From: an uncultured Eubacteriales bacterium | GTDB lineage: Bacteria; Bacillota_A; Clostridia; Oscillospirales; Oscillospiraceae | Direction: 5' to 3' | Length of the DNA: 12,471 nt | NCBI GenBank assembly: GCA_949739085.1 | Contig: CATIYU010000074.1 | Span: 1-12,471, forward strand | Part shown: positions 1 to 6,678 of the stretch, piece by piece | Position numbering within the stretch: the stretch's first letter is position 1 | Layout: each line of letters begins with the position of its first letter | The notes under the pieces: generated by a model | What the model was told of the DNA's origin: nothing | Database searches by the model: none | Seen by the model: the letters and a program-made list of their open reading frames with translations, nothing else | Position numbers and translations under genes: made by a program

Positions 1-2195
1 ACTTCTCCATGCGCTACATGCTGGTGGAGGGTCACGGCAACTTCGGCTCCGTGGACGGCGACCCGCCGGCGGCCTACCGGTACACCGAGGCCCGGCTCTC
101 CAAGATCTCCAACGAGATGCTTCGAGACATCGACAAGGACACCGTGGACTGGGACCCCAACTTTGACGAGTCCCGCAAGGAACCCCGGGTCCTCCCCAGC
201 CGCTTCCCGAACCTGCTGGTCAACGGCTCCAGCGGCATCGCCGTGGGGATGGCCACCAACATCCCGCCACACAACCTGCGGGAGGTCATCAACGCCGTCA
301 TCTGCGTGCTGGAGAACCCGGACGCCTCCCTGAACGACCTTATGGAGCACATCCATGGGCCGGACTTCCCCACCAGGGGCATTATTATGGGCCGCTCCGG
401 CATCCGCGCCGCCTACGCCACTGGCCGGGGGAAGATCGTCCTGCGGGCCCGGACCCAGTTCGAGGAGTTCAGCAAGGGCAGAATCCGTATCATTGTCAGT
501 GAGCTGCCCTACCAGGTCAACAAGCGCCAGCTCATTAAAAATATGGCCGACCAGGTCAAGGACAAGCGGCTGGACGGCATCTCCGATATCCGCGACGAGA
601 CGGACCGCAACGGTATGCGGATTGTCATTGAGCTGAAAAAGGACGCCAACCCTCAGGTTGTCCTCAACAAGCTCTTTACACAGACCGCCATGCAGTCCAA
701 CTTTTCCGTTATCATGCTGGCCCTGGTGGACGACCAGAAACAGCCCAAAATCCTCTCCCTGCGCAATATCCTGGACGAGTACATCGCGTTCCAGGAACAG
801 GTCATTATCCGGCGGACGCAGTTTGACCTGAAAAAAGCGCAGGAGCGGGCCCACCTCCTGGAAGGGCTCCTGATCGCTCAGGACAACATTGACGAGGTCA
901 TCCAAATTATCCGCTCCAGCTACAGCGACGCCAAGGAGCGCCTTATGGAGCGCTTCTCCCTGGACGACGTGCAGGCACAGGCCATCTGCGATATGCGCCT
1001 GATCTCCCTCCAGGGCCTCAACCGGGAGAAGCTGGAGGCCGAGTATAAGGAAATTGAGGAGAAAATCGCCTACTTTAAGCAGCTCCTTGGCTCTGAAGAG
1101 ATGCTGCGGGGCGTTCTCAAGGACGAGCTTACCATCATCCGGGATAAGTTCGGGGACGACAGGATCACCGAGATCCAGGATGTGGAGGACGAGATCGACA
1201 TTGAGGACCTCATTGAGGAGGAGCAGTGCGTCTACACCCTTACCAGCGCCGGTTACATCAAGCGCACCCCTGCCAGCGAATACAGAATCCAGGGCAAGGG
1301 CGGTAAGGGAAACAAGTCCATGTCCACCAAGGAAGAGGACTACGTGAACACCGTTTTCACAGCGTCCACCCACGACTATATCCTCTTCTTCACCAACACA
1401 GGACGGGTCTACCGCCGGAAGGGATACCAAATCCCAGCCTCCGGCAAGACCGCCAAGGGCACCAATATCGTCAACGTCCTTCCTGTGGAGGCGGGGGAGA
1501 GCGTCAGCGCCATGATCCACACCGGCGACATCTCCTCCGGTGAACGGTTCCTGGTGATGGTCACCCGCAACGGCACCGTGAAACGCCTGCCCGGGGAGTC
1601 CCTCCGCAACCTCAGAAGCAACGGCATCCGGGCCCTGAAGCTGGACGAGGGGGATGAGCTCATCTGCGTCCGGGAGACCACCGGGGACATGAACATCCTC
1701 ATCGCCACCCGGGACGGCTCCGCCGTCTGCTTCCATGAGACCGACATCCGGCCCACCGGGCGGGATGCCATGGGCGTCAGGGGCATCCGCCTCCGGAAGG
1801 GAGACTATGTGGTGGGCGCCGCCAGAGCCCTGGAGGGGAAAAACGTCCTCTCCATCACCGAGCTGGGATACGGCAAGCAGACCCCCGTGGAGGAGTACCG
1901 CATTACCAGCCGGGGCGGCTTGGGCATTAAGAACTACGGCGTCACCGAGAAAACCGGCGGCATCGTGGGCGTCAAGGTGGTGGACGGCAGCGAGGACCTG
2001 CTGGTTGTCACCGAACAGGGCGTGATGCTGCGCACCGGCGTAGGAACCATCAAGACCTGCGGCCGCGCCACCCAGGGCGTTATTGTGATGCGCTTCAAGG
2101 AGGACGGCGACCGGGTGATCTCCATCGCTTTGGCGGAAAAGGAGCCGGAGGAGGAGACCGGTTTGGAGAATAAAGAGGAGTCCGGAGAGGAATAA
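1..2195 (+). CDS. gyrA: DNA gyrase subunit A, 3' part (5' end outside window)
   Basis: GyrA is the DNA-cleaving and DNA-wrapping subunit of the GyrA2GyrB2 type II topoisomerase that introduces negative supercoils. The reading frame is open from base 3, so the ATG at 9 is internal. The fragment begins about 95 residues into the protein ([16 protein letters not shown], equal to E. coli residues near 96). The catalytic tyrosine is the TAC at 81-83 in the [10 protein letters not shown] motif (E. coli Tyr122), followed by the conserved [20 protein letters not shown] segment. A coiled-coil region lies around nt 800-1200. The C-terminal beta-pinwheel starts near nt 1200 and has the GyrA box QGKGGKG (nt 1290-1310), which favours gyrase over ParC. 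The tail is acidic (EEE, EESGEE), as in many GyrA proteins. About 730 visible plus 95 missing residues matches the usual length of about 825. The quinolone-resistance positions equal to Ser83 and Asp87 lie just upstream and cannot be read here. I see no terminator directly after the stop. Confidence 0.97.
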   Translation, partial: FSMRYMLVEGHGNFGSVDGDPPAAYRYTEARLSKISNEMLRDIDKDTVDWDPNFDESRKEPRVLPSRFPNLLVNGSSGIAVGMATNIPPHNLREVINAVICVLENPDASLNDLMEHIHGPDFPTRGIIMGRSGIRAAYATGRGKIVLRARTQFEEFSKGRIRIIVSELPYQVNKRQLIKNMADQVKDKRLDGISDIRDETDRNGMRIVIELKKDANPQVVLNKLFTQTAMQSNFSVIMLALVDDQKQPKILSLRNILDEYIAFQEQVIIRRTQFDLKKAQERAHLLEGLLIAQDNIDEVIQIIRSSYSDAKERLMERFSLDDVQAQAICDMRLISLQGLNREKLEAEYKEIEEKIAYFKQLLGSEEMLRGVLKDELTIIRDKFGDDRITEIQDVEDEIDIEDLIEEEQCVYTLTSAGYIKRTPASEYRIQGKGGKGNKSMSTKEEDYVNTVFTASTHDYILFFTNTGRVYRRKGYQIPASGKTAKGTNIVNVLPVEAGESVSAMIHTGDISSGERFLVMVTRNGTVKRLPGESLRNLRSNGIRALKLDEGDELICVRETTGDMNILIATRDGSAVCFHETDIRPTGRDAMGVRGIRLRKGDYVVGAARALEGKNVLSITELGYGKQTPVEEYRITSRGGLGIKNYGVTEKTGGIVGVKVVDGSEDLLVVTEQGVMLRTGVGTIKTCGRATQGVIVMRFKEDGDRVISIALAEKEPEEETGLENKEESGEE

Positions 2196-2272
2196 AAGGT
2201 CAGAGGTATTCTTGCTCGTGCGCTCCTGGGTTTTAAATGCAAACGGAGTACCGGTAATATGGGAGATTTTCC

Positions 2273-2301
2273 TTGACGGCTCTTTCTTACTGTGGTATAT
2301 T
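2273..2301 (+). promoter_or_regulatory. Sigma-A promoter (extended -10) for the methionine sulfoxide reductase
   Basis: The -35 box is TTGACG (2273-2278), the spacer is 17 bp and the -10 box is TATATT (2296-2301). A TGG at 2293-2295 gives an extended -10. The predicted transcription start is near 2308, which leaves a leader of about 180 nt before the ATG at 2489. The TTG of the -35 box is in frame with the downstream gene and could be mistaken for a start codon. Confidence 0.8.
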
Positions 2302-2307
2302 GCAGAA

Positions 2308-2488
2308 GCAATGCGGTTTTGCGGGATGCCATATGGCAGTATCAAAAGGAGGCGTCAGTCCTCCCCGCTATATCCGGAAAAGCGGCGTTTTTGAAGACAA
2401 ACGAACATCCCGGAAACAAGAGGTAAACAAAGAGTCCAGAGACGCGCTTACGGACCGTCTCTGGACTCTTTATAGGAAAGGGGAACGT
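2308..2488 (+). promoter_or_regulatory. Long foldable 5' leader of the reductase mRNA, candidate cis-regulatory RNA
   Basis: The leader can fold by eye into a three-way junction. P1 pairs GCGG (2321-2324) with CCGC (2365-2368). P2 is the self-complementary TGCCATATGGCA (2327-2338). P3 pairs GGAGG (2348-2352) with CCTCC (2360-2364) around the loop CGTCAGT. The P1 3' strand CCGC could instead pair with a second GCGG at 2382-2385, so two exclusive folds are possible. GCGTC (2352-2356) is complementary to GACGC (2441-2445) at the edge of the downstream hairpin. I do not recognise any known riboswitch consensus. A role in regulating the reductase is inference. Confidence 0.4.
2429..2471 (+). terminator. 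Perfect 16-bp hairpin just upstream of the ribosome site (attenuator, stability hairpin or operator)
   Basis: AAAGAGTCCAGAGACG (2429-2444) and CGTCTCTGGACTCTTT (2456-2471) form a perfect 16-bp inverted repeat around an 11-nt loop. The A-rich left foot and T-rich right foot resemble an intrinsic terminator. However, the Us are paired and followed by ATA, so termination would be weak unless the hairpin breathes. It ends a few bases before the ribosome site AGGAAAGGGG (2474-2483). It could be an attenuator, an mRNA-stabilising hairpin or a symmetric DNA operator. Confidence 0.5.
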
Positions 2489-3013
2489 ATGAGTTATATA
2501 GAGGTGCAGTATCCGGCGGAGAAGCCGGCCTTTTATCAGCTGCTGAAGGAGCAGATTGCGCTGTATACCGGCGGGGAAGCGGACCGCACCGCCGTGCTGG
2601 CCAACGCCTCGGCGGTCATCGCCCAGGCGTTTCCGGACGCCAACTGGGTGGGATTCTACCTGACAGCGGGGGAGGAGCTGGTGGTGGGCCCCTTCCAGGG
2701 CAAGCCTGCCGTCAGCCGGATCGGCTATGGCCGGGGGGTCTGCGGCGCCGCCTGGCGGGAGAACCGCGCCCAGGTGGTGGCGGATGTGTCCTGCTTCGCC
2801 GGGCACATCGCCTGCGACTGCAACACCCACTCGGAGATCGTCGTGCCCCTCCGGCGGCCGGACGGCTCCATATGGGGGGTGCTGGATATGGACAGCGTCC
2901 TGTCCGGCCACTTTACGGAGGAGGACCGGGCTGGGCTGGAGGAAATAGCGGCGCTGCTGTACCGGGAGGGGGTAGTTCTTACTTTTCCTCCGCCTTCATC
3001 TCAATATGGATGA
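2489..3013 (+). CDS. msrC: GAF-domain free methionine-(R)-sulfoxide reductase (fRMsr, YebR/YtsP family)
   Basis: This 174-aa cytoplasmic enzyme should reduce free methionine-(R)-sulfoxide to methionine, with thioredoxin as reductant. The family is a single GAF domain, and the motifs are clear: NWVGFYL (52-58), GPFQGK (67-72), GRGVCGAAW (81-89), GHIACD (105-110), SEIVVP (115-120) and GVLDMDS (130-136). Cys109 in HIAC matches the catalytic Cys118 of characterised enzymes, and Cys85 in GVCG matches Cys94. The position of the resolving Cys84 (KIAC in E. coli) is Val75 here, while additional cysteines occur at 102 and 111. The start is ATG 2489, behind AGGAAAGGGG. A longer frame back to TTG 2273 is rejected because that codon is the promoter -35 box and the extension has no family similarity. 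The last 35 bp overlap the convergent DUF1622 gene. Family assignment is firm; activity with the altered cysteine set is not certain. Confidence 0.9.
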   Translation: MSYIEVQYPAEKPAFYQLLKEQIALYTGGEADRTAVLANASAVIAQAFPDANWVGFYLTAGEELVVGPFQGKPAVSRIGYGRGVCGAAWRENRAQVVADVSCFAGHIACDCNTHSEIVVPLRRPDGSIWGVLDMDSVLSGHFTEEDRAGLEEIAALLYREGVVLTFPPPSSQYG

Positions 3014-3299
3014 GGAGGGACAGCAGGGCCCGCAGCAGAATCACCGCGCCCAGCACCATCAGTTCGTTTAGGTCCCGCACCAAGACGGTTTTCAGGATTT
3101 CCGCCGCCATCTTGAATTCCAGACTTGTAGCCAGACCGTCGGCCAGGCTGTATTTGATGTTGTGGTTTTGGTGGGTCACCATGTCCCGGCAGTACAGATA
3201 GAAGCTCCTTACCGTGGAGACAGCCACCACAAAAATGCCCATCAGCTCGCAGGCGGCAATAATGGTGGGGAGGCAGAACTCAATGAGTTTTTCCAGCAT
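2979..3299 (-). CDS. DUF1622 family small membrane protein
   Basis: The 106-aa product matches the pattern of the DUF1622 family as I know it: an N-terminal membrane helix (about 8-35, TIIAACELMGIFVVAVSTV), a central helix with the LATSLEFKMAAEILKTVL signature (56-73), and a C-terminal membrane helix (about 79-98) followed by the charged tail EMKAEEK. Its function is unknown; it is expected in the cytoplasmic membrane. The start is ATG 3299, with AGGAG nine bases upstream. A longer frame to TTG 3368 is rejected because that TTG is the -35 box of its own promoter. The gene is single, convergent with the reductase (35-bp overlap of coding ends) and divergent from recG. No intrinsic terminator is evident at its end. 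Confidence 0.82.
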   Translation of the reverse strand: MLEKLIEFCLPTIIAACELMGIFVVAVSTVRSFYLYCRDMVTHQNHNIKYSLADGLATSLEFKMAAEILKTVLVRDLNELMVLGAVILLRALLSLLIHIEMKAEEK

Positions 3300-3339
3300 G
3301 TGAACCAGCTCCTGTTCCCGCCCGGCGGGCGTTTCGCTT

Positions 3340-3368
3340 ATTCTACCATTGCGGGGGCACAAAGTCAA
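3340..3368 (-). promoter_or_regulatory. Sigma-A promoter for the DUF1622 gene
   Basis: Read on the minus strand, TTGACT (3368-3363), a 17-bp spacer and TAGAAT (3345-3340), with TGG just before the -10 box. The predicted start is near 3333, giving a short leader of about 35 nt. Confidence 0.75.
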
Positions 3369-3373
3369 ATGGA

Positions 3374-3405
3374 GCGGCCAATAAAAAAACCGCCAAACTG
3401 GCCGC
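3374..3405. repeat. 7-bp inverted repeat upstream of recG
   Basis: GCGGCCA (3374-3380) and TGGCCGC (3399-3405) are perfect inverted copies 18 bp apart, with an A7 run (3383-3389) between them. They lie in the divergent DUF1622/recG spacer, where I find no convincing recG promoter. On the minus strand the T7 run follows a short GCCA/TGGC stem, so a weak terminator against antisense transcription is possible. Significance is low. Confidence 0.3.
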
Positions 3406-3430
3406 GTTACGGTGTGAAAGGAGGCCGGCC

Positions 3431-5473
3431 ATGCCGGATCTGACTACTGACGTGCGCTACGTCAAGGGCATTGGGGAGCAGCGGGCCAAGGCCCTGGCCA
3501 AGCTGAACATCCGCACCCTCCGGGACCTCATCAGCTACTTCCCCCGGGACTACGACGACCGGCGGACCTTCCGAAAAATCCGGGACCTCCAGCCGGAGGA
3601 GACCGCCTGCGTGGAGGCCCTGGTAGCGGCGGCCCCCACCCTCAGCCGGGTCCGCAAGGGCCTGGAGCTGGTCAAGCTGCGGGCGGTGGACGAAACCGGC
3701 TCCCTGGAGGTCACCTTTTTCAACCAGGCGTATCAGAAGGACAACCTTCTCCCCGGGCACACCTACACCTTTTTTGGAAAGGTGGAGGTCTCCGGGCGGC
3801 GGAAGACCATGAGCAATCCGGTGGTGGAGCGGGAGGGCAGCCGGGCGGCAACGGGCCGTATTGTGCCCATCTCCCCCCTCACCGCGGGCATCAGCCAATC
3901 CCTGCTTATGAAAGCGGTGGGCCAGGGCCTGGACGCCTGCCGGGATCTGCTGCCGGACCCCCTCCCGGCGGAGGTGCAGCTGGCCCACCAGCTCTGCCGC
4001 ACCGGCTACGCCTACAGCCAGATTCATTTTCCAAAAAACGAAGAGGAGCTAGCCATCGCCAGGCGGCGGCTGGTATTTGAGGAGATGTTCCTGCTGGCCA
4101 TCGGCTTGAAGCGGATGAAGCGCCGCCGGGACGGCCTGACCTGCCGCCCCTACGGGGACACGGACCTCTCCAGCTTCTACGGACGCCTGCCCTTCTCCCT
4201 CACCGGGGCCCAGCAGCGGGCGGTGGAGGACATTCTCTCTGACTTTGCCTCCGGCCGGCCCATGAACCGGCTGGTGCAGGGGGACGTGGGCTCTGGAAAA
4301 ACTATGGTAGCCGCCGCCGCCATAGTCTGCGCGGTGCGGAACGGCTTTCAGGCGGCGCTGATGGCCCCCACGGAAATCCTGGCGGAGCAGCACAGCCGGG
4401 GATTTGCACCGCTGTTGGAGGGCCTGGGCGTCCCCTTCGTGCTGCTGACAGGAGCTATGACGGCCAAGGCCCGGCGGGAGGCTCTGGAGCGGCTGAGGAG
4501 CGGGGAGGCCCGGGCGGCCATCGGCACACACGCCCTCATCAGCGCCGGGGTGGAATATGAGAATTTGGGCCTGGTGGTGACGGACGAGCAGCACCGCTTC
4601 GGCGTAAGCCAGCGCTCCGCCCTCTCCGCCAAGGGGGAGCGGCCCCATCTGCTGGTGATGTCGGCCACCCCCATCCCCAGAACCCTGGCCCTCATCATCT
4701 ACGGGGATCTGGACGTCTCCGTCATCGACGAGCTGCCCCCTGGGCGGCAGAAGATTGACACCTTTGCGGTTACCGAAGCCTACCGCCAGAGGATCTACCG
4801 GTTTTTGGCCAAGGAGATTGCCGCAGGCAGGCAGGCGTATATTATCTGCTCCATGGTGGAGGAGAACGAACCCGATGGCCGGAAGGCAGCCACGGAGTAC
4901 GCCCGGATGCTGCAAGCAGAGGTGTTTCCGGATTTACGGGTAGCCTGCGTCCATGGGCGGATGAAACCGAAGGAGAAGGACGCGGTTATGGCCTCCTTCT
5001 CCTCCGGGGAAACCCATATTTTGGTCTCCACCACTGTGGTGGAGGTGGGGGTGGACGTGCCGAACGCCACCGTGATGGTCATTGAGGACGCGGACCGCTT
5101 CGGCCTCAGCCAGCTCCACCAGCTGCGGGGCCGGGTGGGCCGGGGGAAGCACAAATCCTACTGCATTCTCATCTCAAGCAGCAGGAGCGAGGAGGCGCAG
5201 GCCCGCATGAAGGTGATGTCCCGCACCGCCGACGGATTTAAGATTGCGGAGGAGGACCTGCGCCTGCGGGGCCCCGGAGACTTCTTCGGCCAGCGGCAGC
5301 ACGGCCTGCCTGCCCTGAAGATCGCGGACCTGACAAGCGACGTGGCCCTTCTGCGGGAGGCACAGGCCGCGGCGGCGGAGCTGCTGGACCGGGACCCGGA
5401 GCTGAAGAGCTGTCCCATCACCGCCCAGCGGGTACAGGAGATGTTTGAGGCCGCCGGAGACACGCTCAACTAG
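3431..5473 (+). CDS. recG: ATP-dependent DNA helicase RecG
   Basis: RecG is a superfamily 2 DNA translocase that remodels stalled replication forks and branch-migrates Holliday junctions and R-loops. The 680-aa length is typical. Residues 1-200 form the wedge/OB-fold region, with the helix-hairpin-helix-like start VKGIGEQRAKAL and the TFFNQAY segment. Helicase motifs are complete: Walker A GDVGSGKT (284-291), MAPTEILAEQH (311-321), motif II DEQH (385-388, the usual RecG form), motif III SATPIPRT (411-418), TTVVEVGVDVPNA (534-546) and motif VI QLHQLRGRVGRG (561-572). The RecG-specific RLRGPGDFFGQRQHGLP segment (611-627) carries the translocation hook. The start is ATG 3431, with AAAGGAGG six bases upstream. 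It stands alone between the DUF1622 promoter and a strong terminator. Confidence 0.98.
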   Translation: MPDLTTDVRYVKGIGEQRAKALAKLNIRTLRDLISYFPRDYDDRRTFRKIRDLQPEETACVEALVAAAPTLSRVRKGLELVKLRAVDETGSLEVTFFNQAYQKDNLLPGHTYTFFGKVEVSGRRKTMSNPVVEREGSRAATGRIVPISPLTAGISQSLLMKAVGQGLDACRDLLPDPLPAEVQLAHQLCRTGYAYSQIHFPKNEEELAIARRRLVFEEMFLLAIGLKRMKRRRDGLTCRPYGDTDLSSFYGRLPFSLTGAQQRAVEDILSDFASGRPMNRLVQGDVGSGKTMVAAAAIVCAVRNGFQAALMAPTEILAEQHSRGFAPLLEGLGVPFVLLTGAMTAKARREALERLRSGEARAAIGTHALISAGVEYENLGLVVTDEQHRFGVSQRSALSAKGERPHLLVMSATPIPRTLALIIYGDLDVSVIDELPPGRQKIDTFAVTEAYRQRIYRFLAKEIAAGRQAYIICSMVEENEPDGRKAATEYARMLQAEVFPDLRVACVHGRMKPKEKDAVMASFSSGETHILVSTTVVEVGVDVPNATVMVIEDADRFGLSQLHQLRGRVGRGKHKSYCILISSSRSEEAQARMKVMSRTADGFKIAEEDLRLRGPGDFFGQRQHGLPALKIADLTSDVALLREAQAAAAELLDRDPELKSCPITAQRVQEMFEAAGDTLN

Positions 5474-5482
5474 ACCTACGCA

Positions 5483-5519
5483 CCCCCCTGACGCGGAGAG
5501 GCCGCGCCAGGGGGGATTT
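5483..5519 (+). terminator. Intrinsic terminator after recG
   Basis: CCCCCCTG pairs with CAGGGGGG and CGCGG with CCGCG, separated by one A/C mismatch, around the loop AGAGG (5497-5501). The stem spans 5483-5515, ten bases after the recG stop. The following T run is short (ATTTG), so efficiency is uncertain, but the stem is very stable. Confidence 0.7.
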
Positions 5520-5637
5520 GTGTTCCCATGACTCACCGGCAGTATATTCATGAAAAATTTTTATTTACTGTCCGTACTTCCGTACATGTTTTCGTGTATT
5601 CTAAGAGTAGAAACACAAAACAGAAGGAGGTACAGCT

Positions 5638-5739
5638 ATGAAGGGATACTACACCAGCGCCGGGTACATGGGTTACGCAGACGGCAGGTGGGTCCTGTTT
5701 GCCAGCGAGCAGGACTACCGGGAGTATATGGAGGACTGA
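5638..5739 (+). CDS. Predicted 33-aa small protein, aromatic-rich
   Basis: An ATG at 5638 follows an excellent ribosome site, AGAAGGAGG (5622-5630), by seven bases and opens a 33-codon frame ending at TGA 5737-5739. The product starts MKGYYTSAGYMGYADG and ends REYMED. It has five Tyr, one Trp and one Phe, a Gly-rich first half and an acidic C-terminus. There is no signal peptide or membrane helix, so it should be a small soluble or surface-associating protein. It lies alone between the recG terminator and the tcdA promoter. The 118-bp spacer in front is AT-rich (A5T5 run at 5553-5562), and I find no convincing sigma-A promoter in it; TATTCT (5597-5602) is a possible -10 without a good -35. 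Function is unknown. The ribosome site and the coherent protein-like composition are the main support. Confidence 0.65.
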   Translation: MKGYYTSAGYMGYADGRWVLFASEQDYREYMED

Positions 5740-5775
5740 AAAACGGCCCAGTCAGAGAGAGCCGGTCTTCCGCCG

Positions 5776-5804
5776 TTGCGCGGCAGCCGCCCCTGTGGTA
5801 TAAT
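5776..5804 (+). promoter_or_regulatory. Sigma-A promoter for tcdA
   Basis: TTGCGC (5776-5781), a 17-bp spacer and a perfect TATAAT (5799-5804), preceded by TGG (5796-5798) as an extended -10. The predicted start is near 5811, about 67 nt before the ATG. The TTG of the -35 box is in frame with tcdA and is not a start. Confidence 0.8.
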
Positions 5805-5877
5805 TCCATCTTATGAGATACCTTTTGTGAAAGATTTGCAACAGCGTTTACCGGTCATGGGCCGGGAAGGGAGGAGC

Positions 5878-6594
5878 ATGGTCAACCAATTTGCGAGAAC
5901 GGAAATCCTGCTGGGGAGGGAGGCTATGGAGCGGCTGTACCGGGCCCGGGTGGCGGTGTTCGGGGTAGGGGGCGTGGGGGGATACGTGGTGGAGGCTCTG
6001 GCCCGCAGCGGCGTGGGGGCTCTGGACCTCGTGGACAGCGACCGGGTGGGCCTCACCAACCTGAACCGTCAGCTGCTGGCCACCTACGAGACCCTGGGGG
6101 AGTACAAGGTGGAGGCCGCCCGGCGGCGGGTCCTCTCCATCAACCCGGCGGCTGAGATTCGCTGCTACACAACATTTTTCACGCCCCAGACTGCGGACGC
6201 CTTCGACTTCACCCAGTACAGCTACATTGTGGACGCCATCGACTCGGTTACCGGCAAGCTGGAGCTGGCGGTGCGGGCTCAGGAGGCGGGGGTCCCTCTC
6301 ATCAGCTGCATGGGCGCGGGGAACAAGCTGGACCCCAGCGCTTTCCAGGTGGCGGACATCTATGAGACCAGCGTTTGTCCCCTGGCCCGTGTGATGCGCC
6401 GGGAACTGAAAAGACGGGGGATAGGGCGCTTGAAGGTGGTCTACTCCCGGGAGCCGCCCCTTGCCCCTGTGGAGCCGCCGGAGCCCAACGCCCAGGGCCG
6501 CCCGGTTCCGGGAAGCGCCGCGTTCGTCCCGGCGGCGGCGGGGCTCATTGCCGCCGGGGAGGTGGTTCGGGATTTGGCGGGGATTCGCCTTTGA
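5878..6594 (+). CDS. tcdA: tRNA threonylcarbamoyladenosine dehydratase (ThiF/E1-like, TcdA/CsdL)
   Basis: TcdA uses ATP to cyclise the N6-threonylcarbamoyl group at tRNA A37, giving cyclic t6A in ANN-decoding tRNAs. The 238-aa protein has the E1-like Rossmann fold: FGVGGVGGYVVEAL (28-41) is the nucleotide-binding glycine loop, DLVDSD (50-55) follows strand 2, and NLNRQ (61-65) holds the Asn/Arg residues that contact ATP. SCMGAGNKLDP (143-153) and SVCPLARVMRREL (165-177) are typical of TcdA and differ from ThiF or MoeB, which carry paired CxxC zinc sites; none is seen here. The start is ATG 5878 because the GGGAGGAGC ribosome site lies just in front and MVNQFARTEILLG is the usual N-terminus. 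A frame back to TTG 5776 would include the promoter. The stop codon TGA lies inside the -35 box of the next gene, and no terminator separates them. Confidence 0.93.
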   Translation: MVNQFARTEILLGREAMERLYRARVAVFGVGGVGGYVVEALARSGVGALDLVDSDRVGLTNLNRQLLATYETLGEYKVEAARRRVLSINPAAEIRCYTTFFTPQTADAFDFTQYSYIVDAIDSVTGKLELAVRAQEAGVPLISCMGAGNKLDPSAFQVADIYETSVCPLARVMRRELKRRGIGRLKVVYSREPPLAPVEPPEPNAQGRPVPGSAAFVPAAAGLIAAGEVVRDLAGIRL

Positions 6595-6619
6595 CAGACG
6601 CCCTCCCTTGGGGTATACT
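6591..6619 (+). promoter_or_regulatory. Sigma-A promoter for the GH13 gene, overlapping the tcdA stop
   Basis: A perfect TTGACA (6591-6596) contains the tcdA stop codon TGA (6592-6594). After a 17-bp spacer comes TATACT (6614-6619). The predicted start is near 6626, giving a leader of about 53 nt. Confidence 0.82.
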
Positions 6620-6646
6620 GTTTTTATTGCTCTTATCAACGACCGT

Positions 6647-6663
6647 GCCGGTCCTGGACCGGC
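6647..6663. promoter_or_regulatory. 17-bp palindrome in the GH13 leader, candidate operator or translation-control hairpin
   Basis: GCCGGTCC (6647-6654) and GGACCGGC (6656-6663) are perfect inverted copies around a central T. The site is in the predicted leader, just downstream of the transcription start and two bases before the ribosome site AAGGAG (6666-6671). As DNA it could bind a dimeric repressor; as RNA it gives a 7-bp stem with a 3-nt loop. It does not match the CcpA cre consensus. The role is inferred from position and symmetry only. Confidence 0.4.
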
Positions 6664-6678
6664 GGAAGGAGAAAACAC

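Noticed and set aside
2212..2394. 60-codon frame in the reductase leader, or a leader peptide from ATG 2311
   Set aside because: It has no ribosome site, crosses the promoter and has no protein-like pattern; a leader peptide is not supported.
2308..2471. Assignment of the leader to a known riboswitch (SAM, THF, c-di-GMP, fluoride, T-box)
   Set aside because: None of the conserved sequence blocks I know for these classes is present, so I leave it unassigned.
4049..4915. 288-codon minus-strand frame inside recG
   Set aside because: It is fully antisense to conserved RecG helicase motifs, with no ribosome site or recognisable domain.
5550..5816. 88-codon frame overlapping the small 33-aa ORF
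   Set aside because: Its ATG lacks a ribosome site, it runs into the tcdA promoter, and its Arg-rich translation looks random. The 33-codon frame has the strong ribosome site.
6647..6663. CcpA catabolite-response element in front of the GH13 gene
   Set aside because: The palindrome is GC-rich and does not fit the TGnnAnCGnTnnCA pattern.
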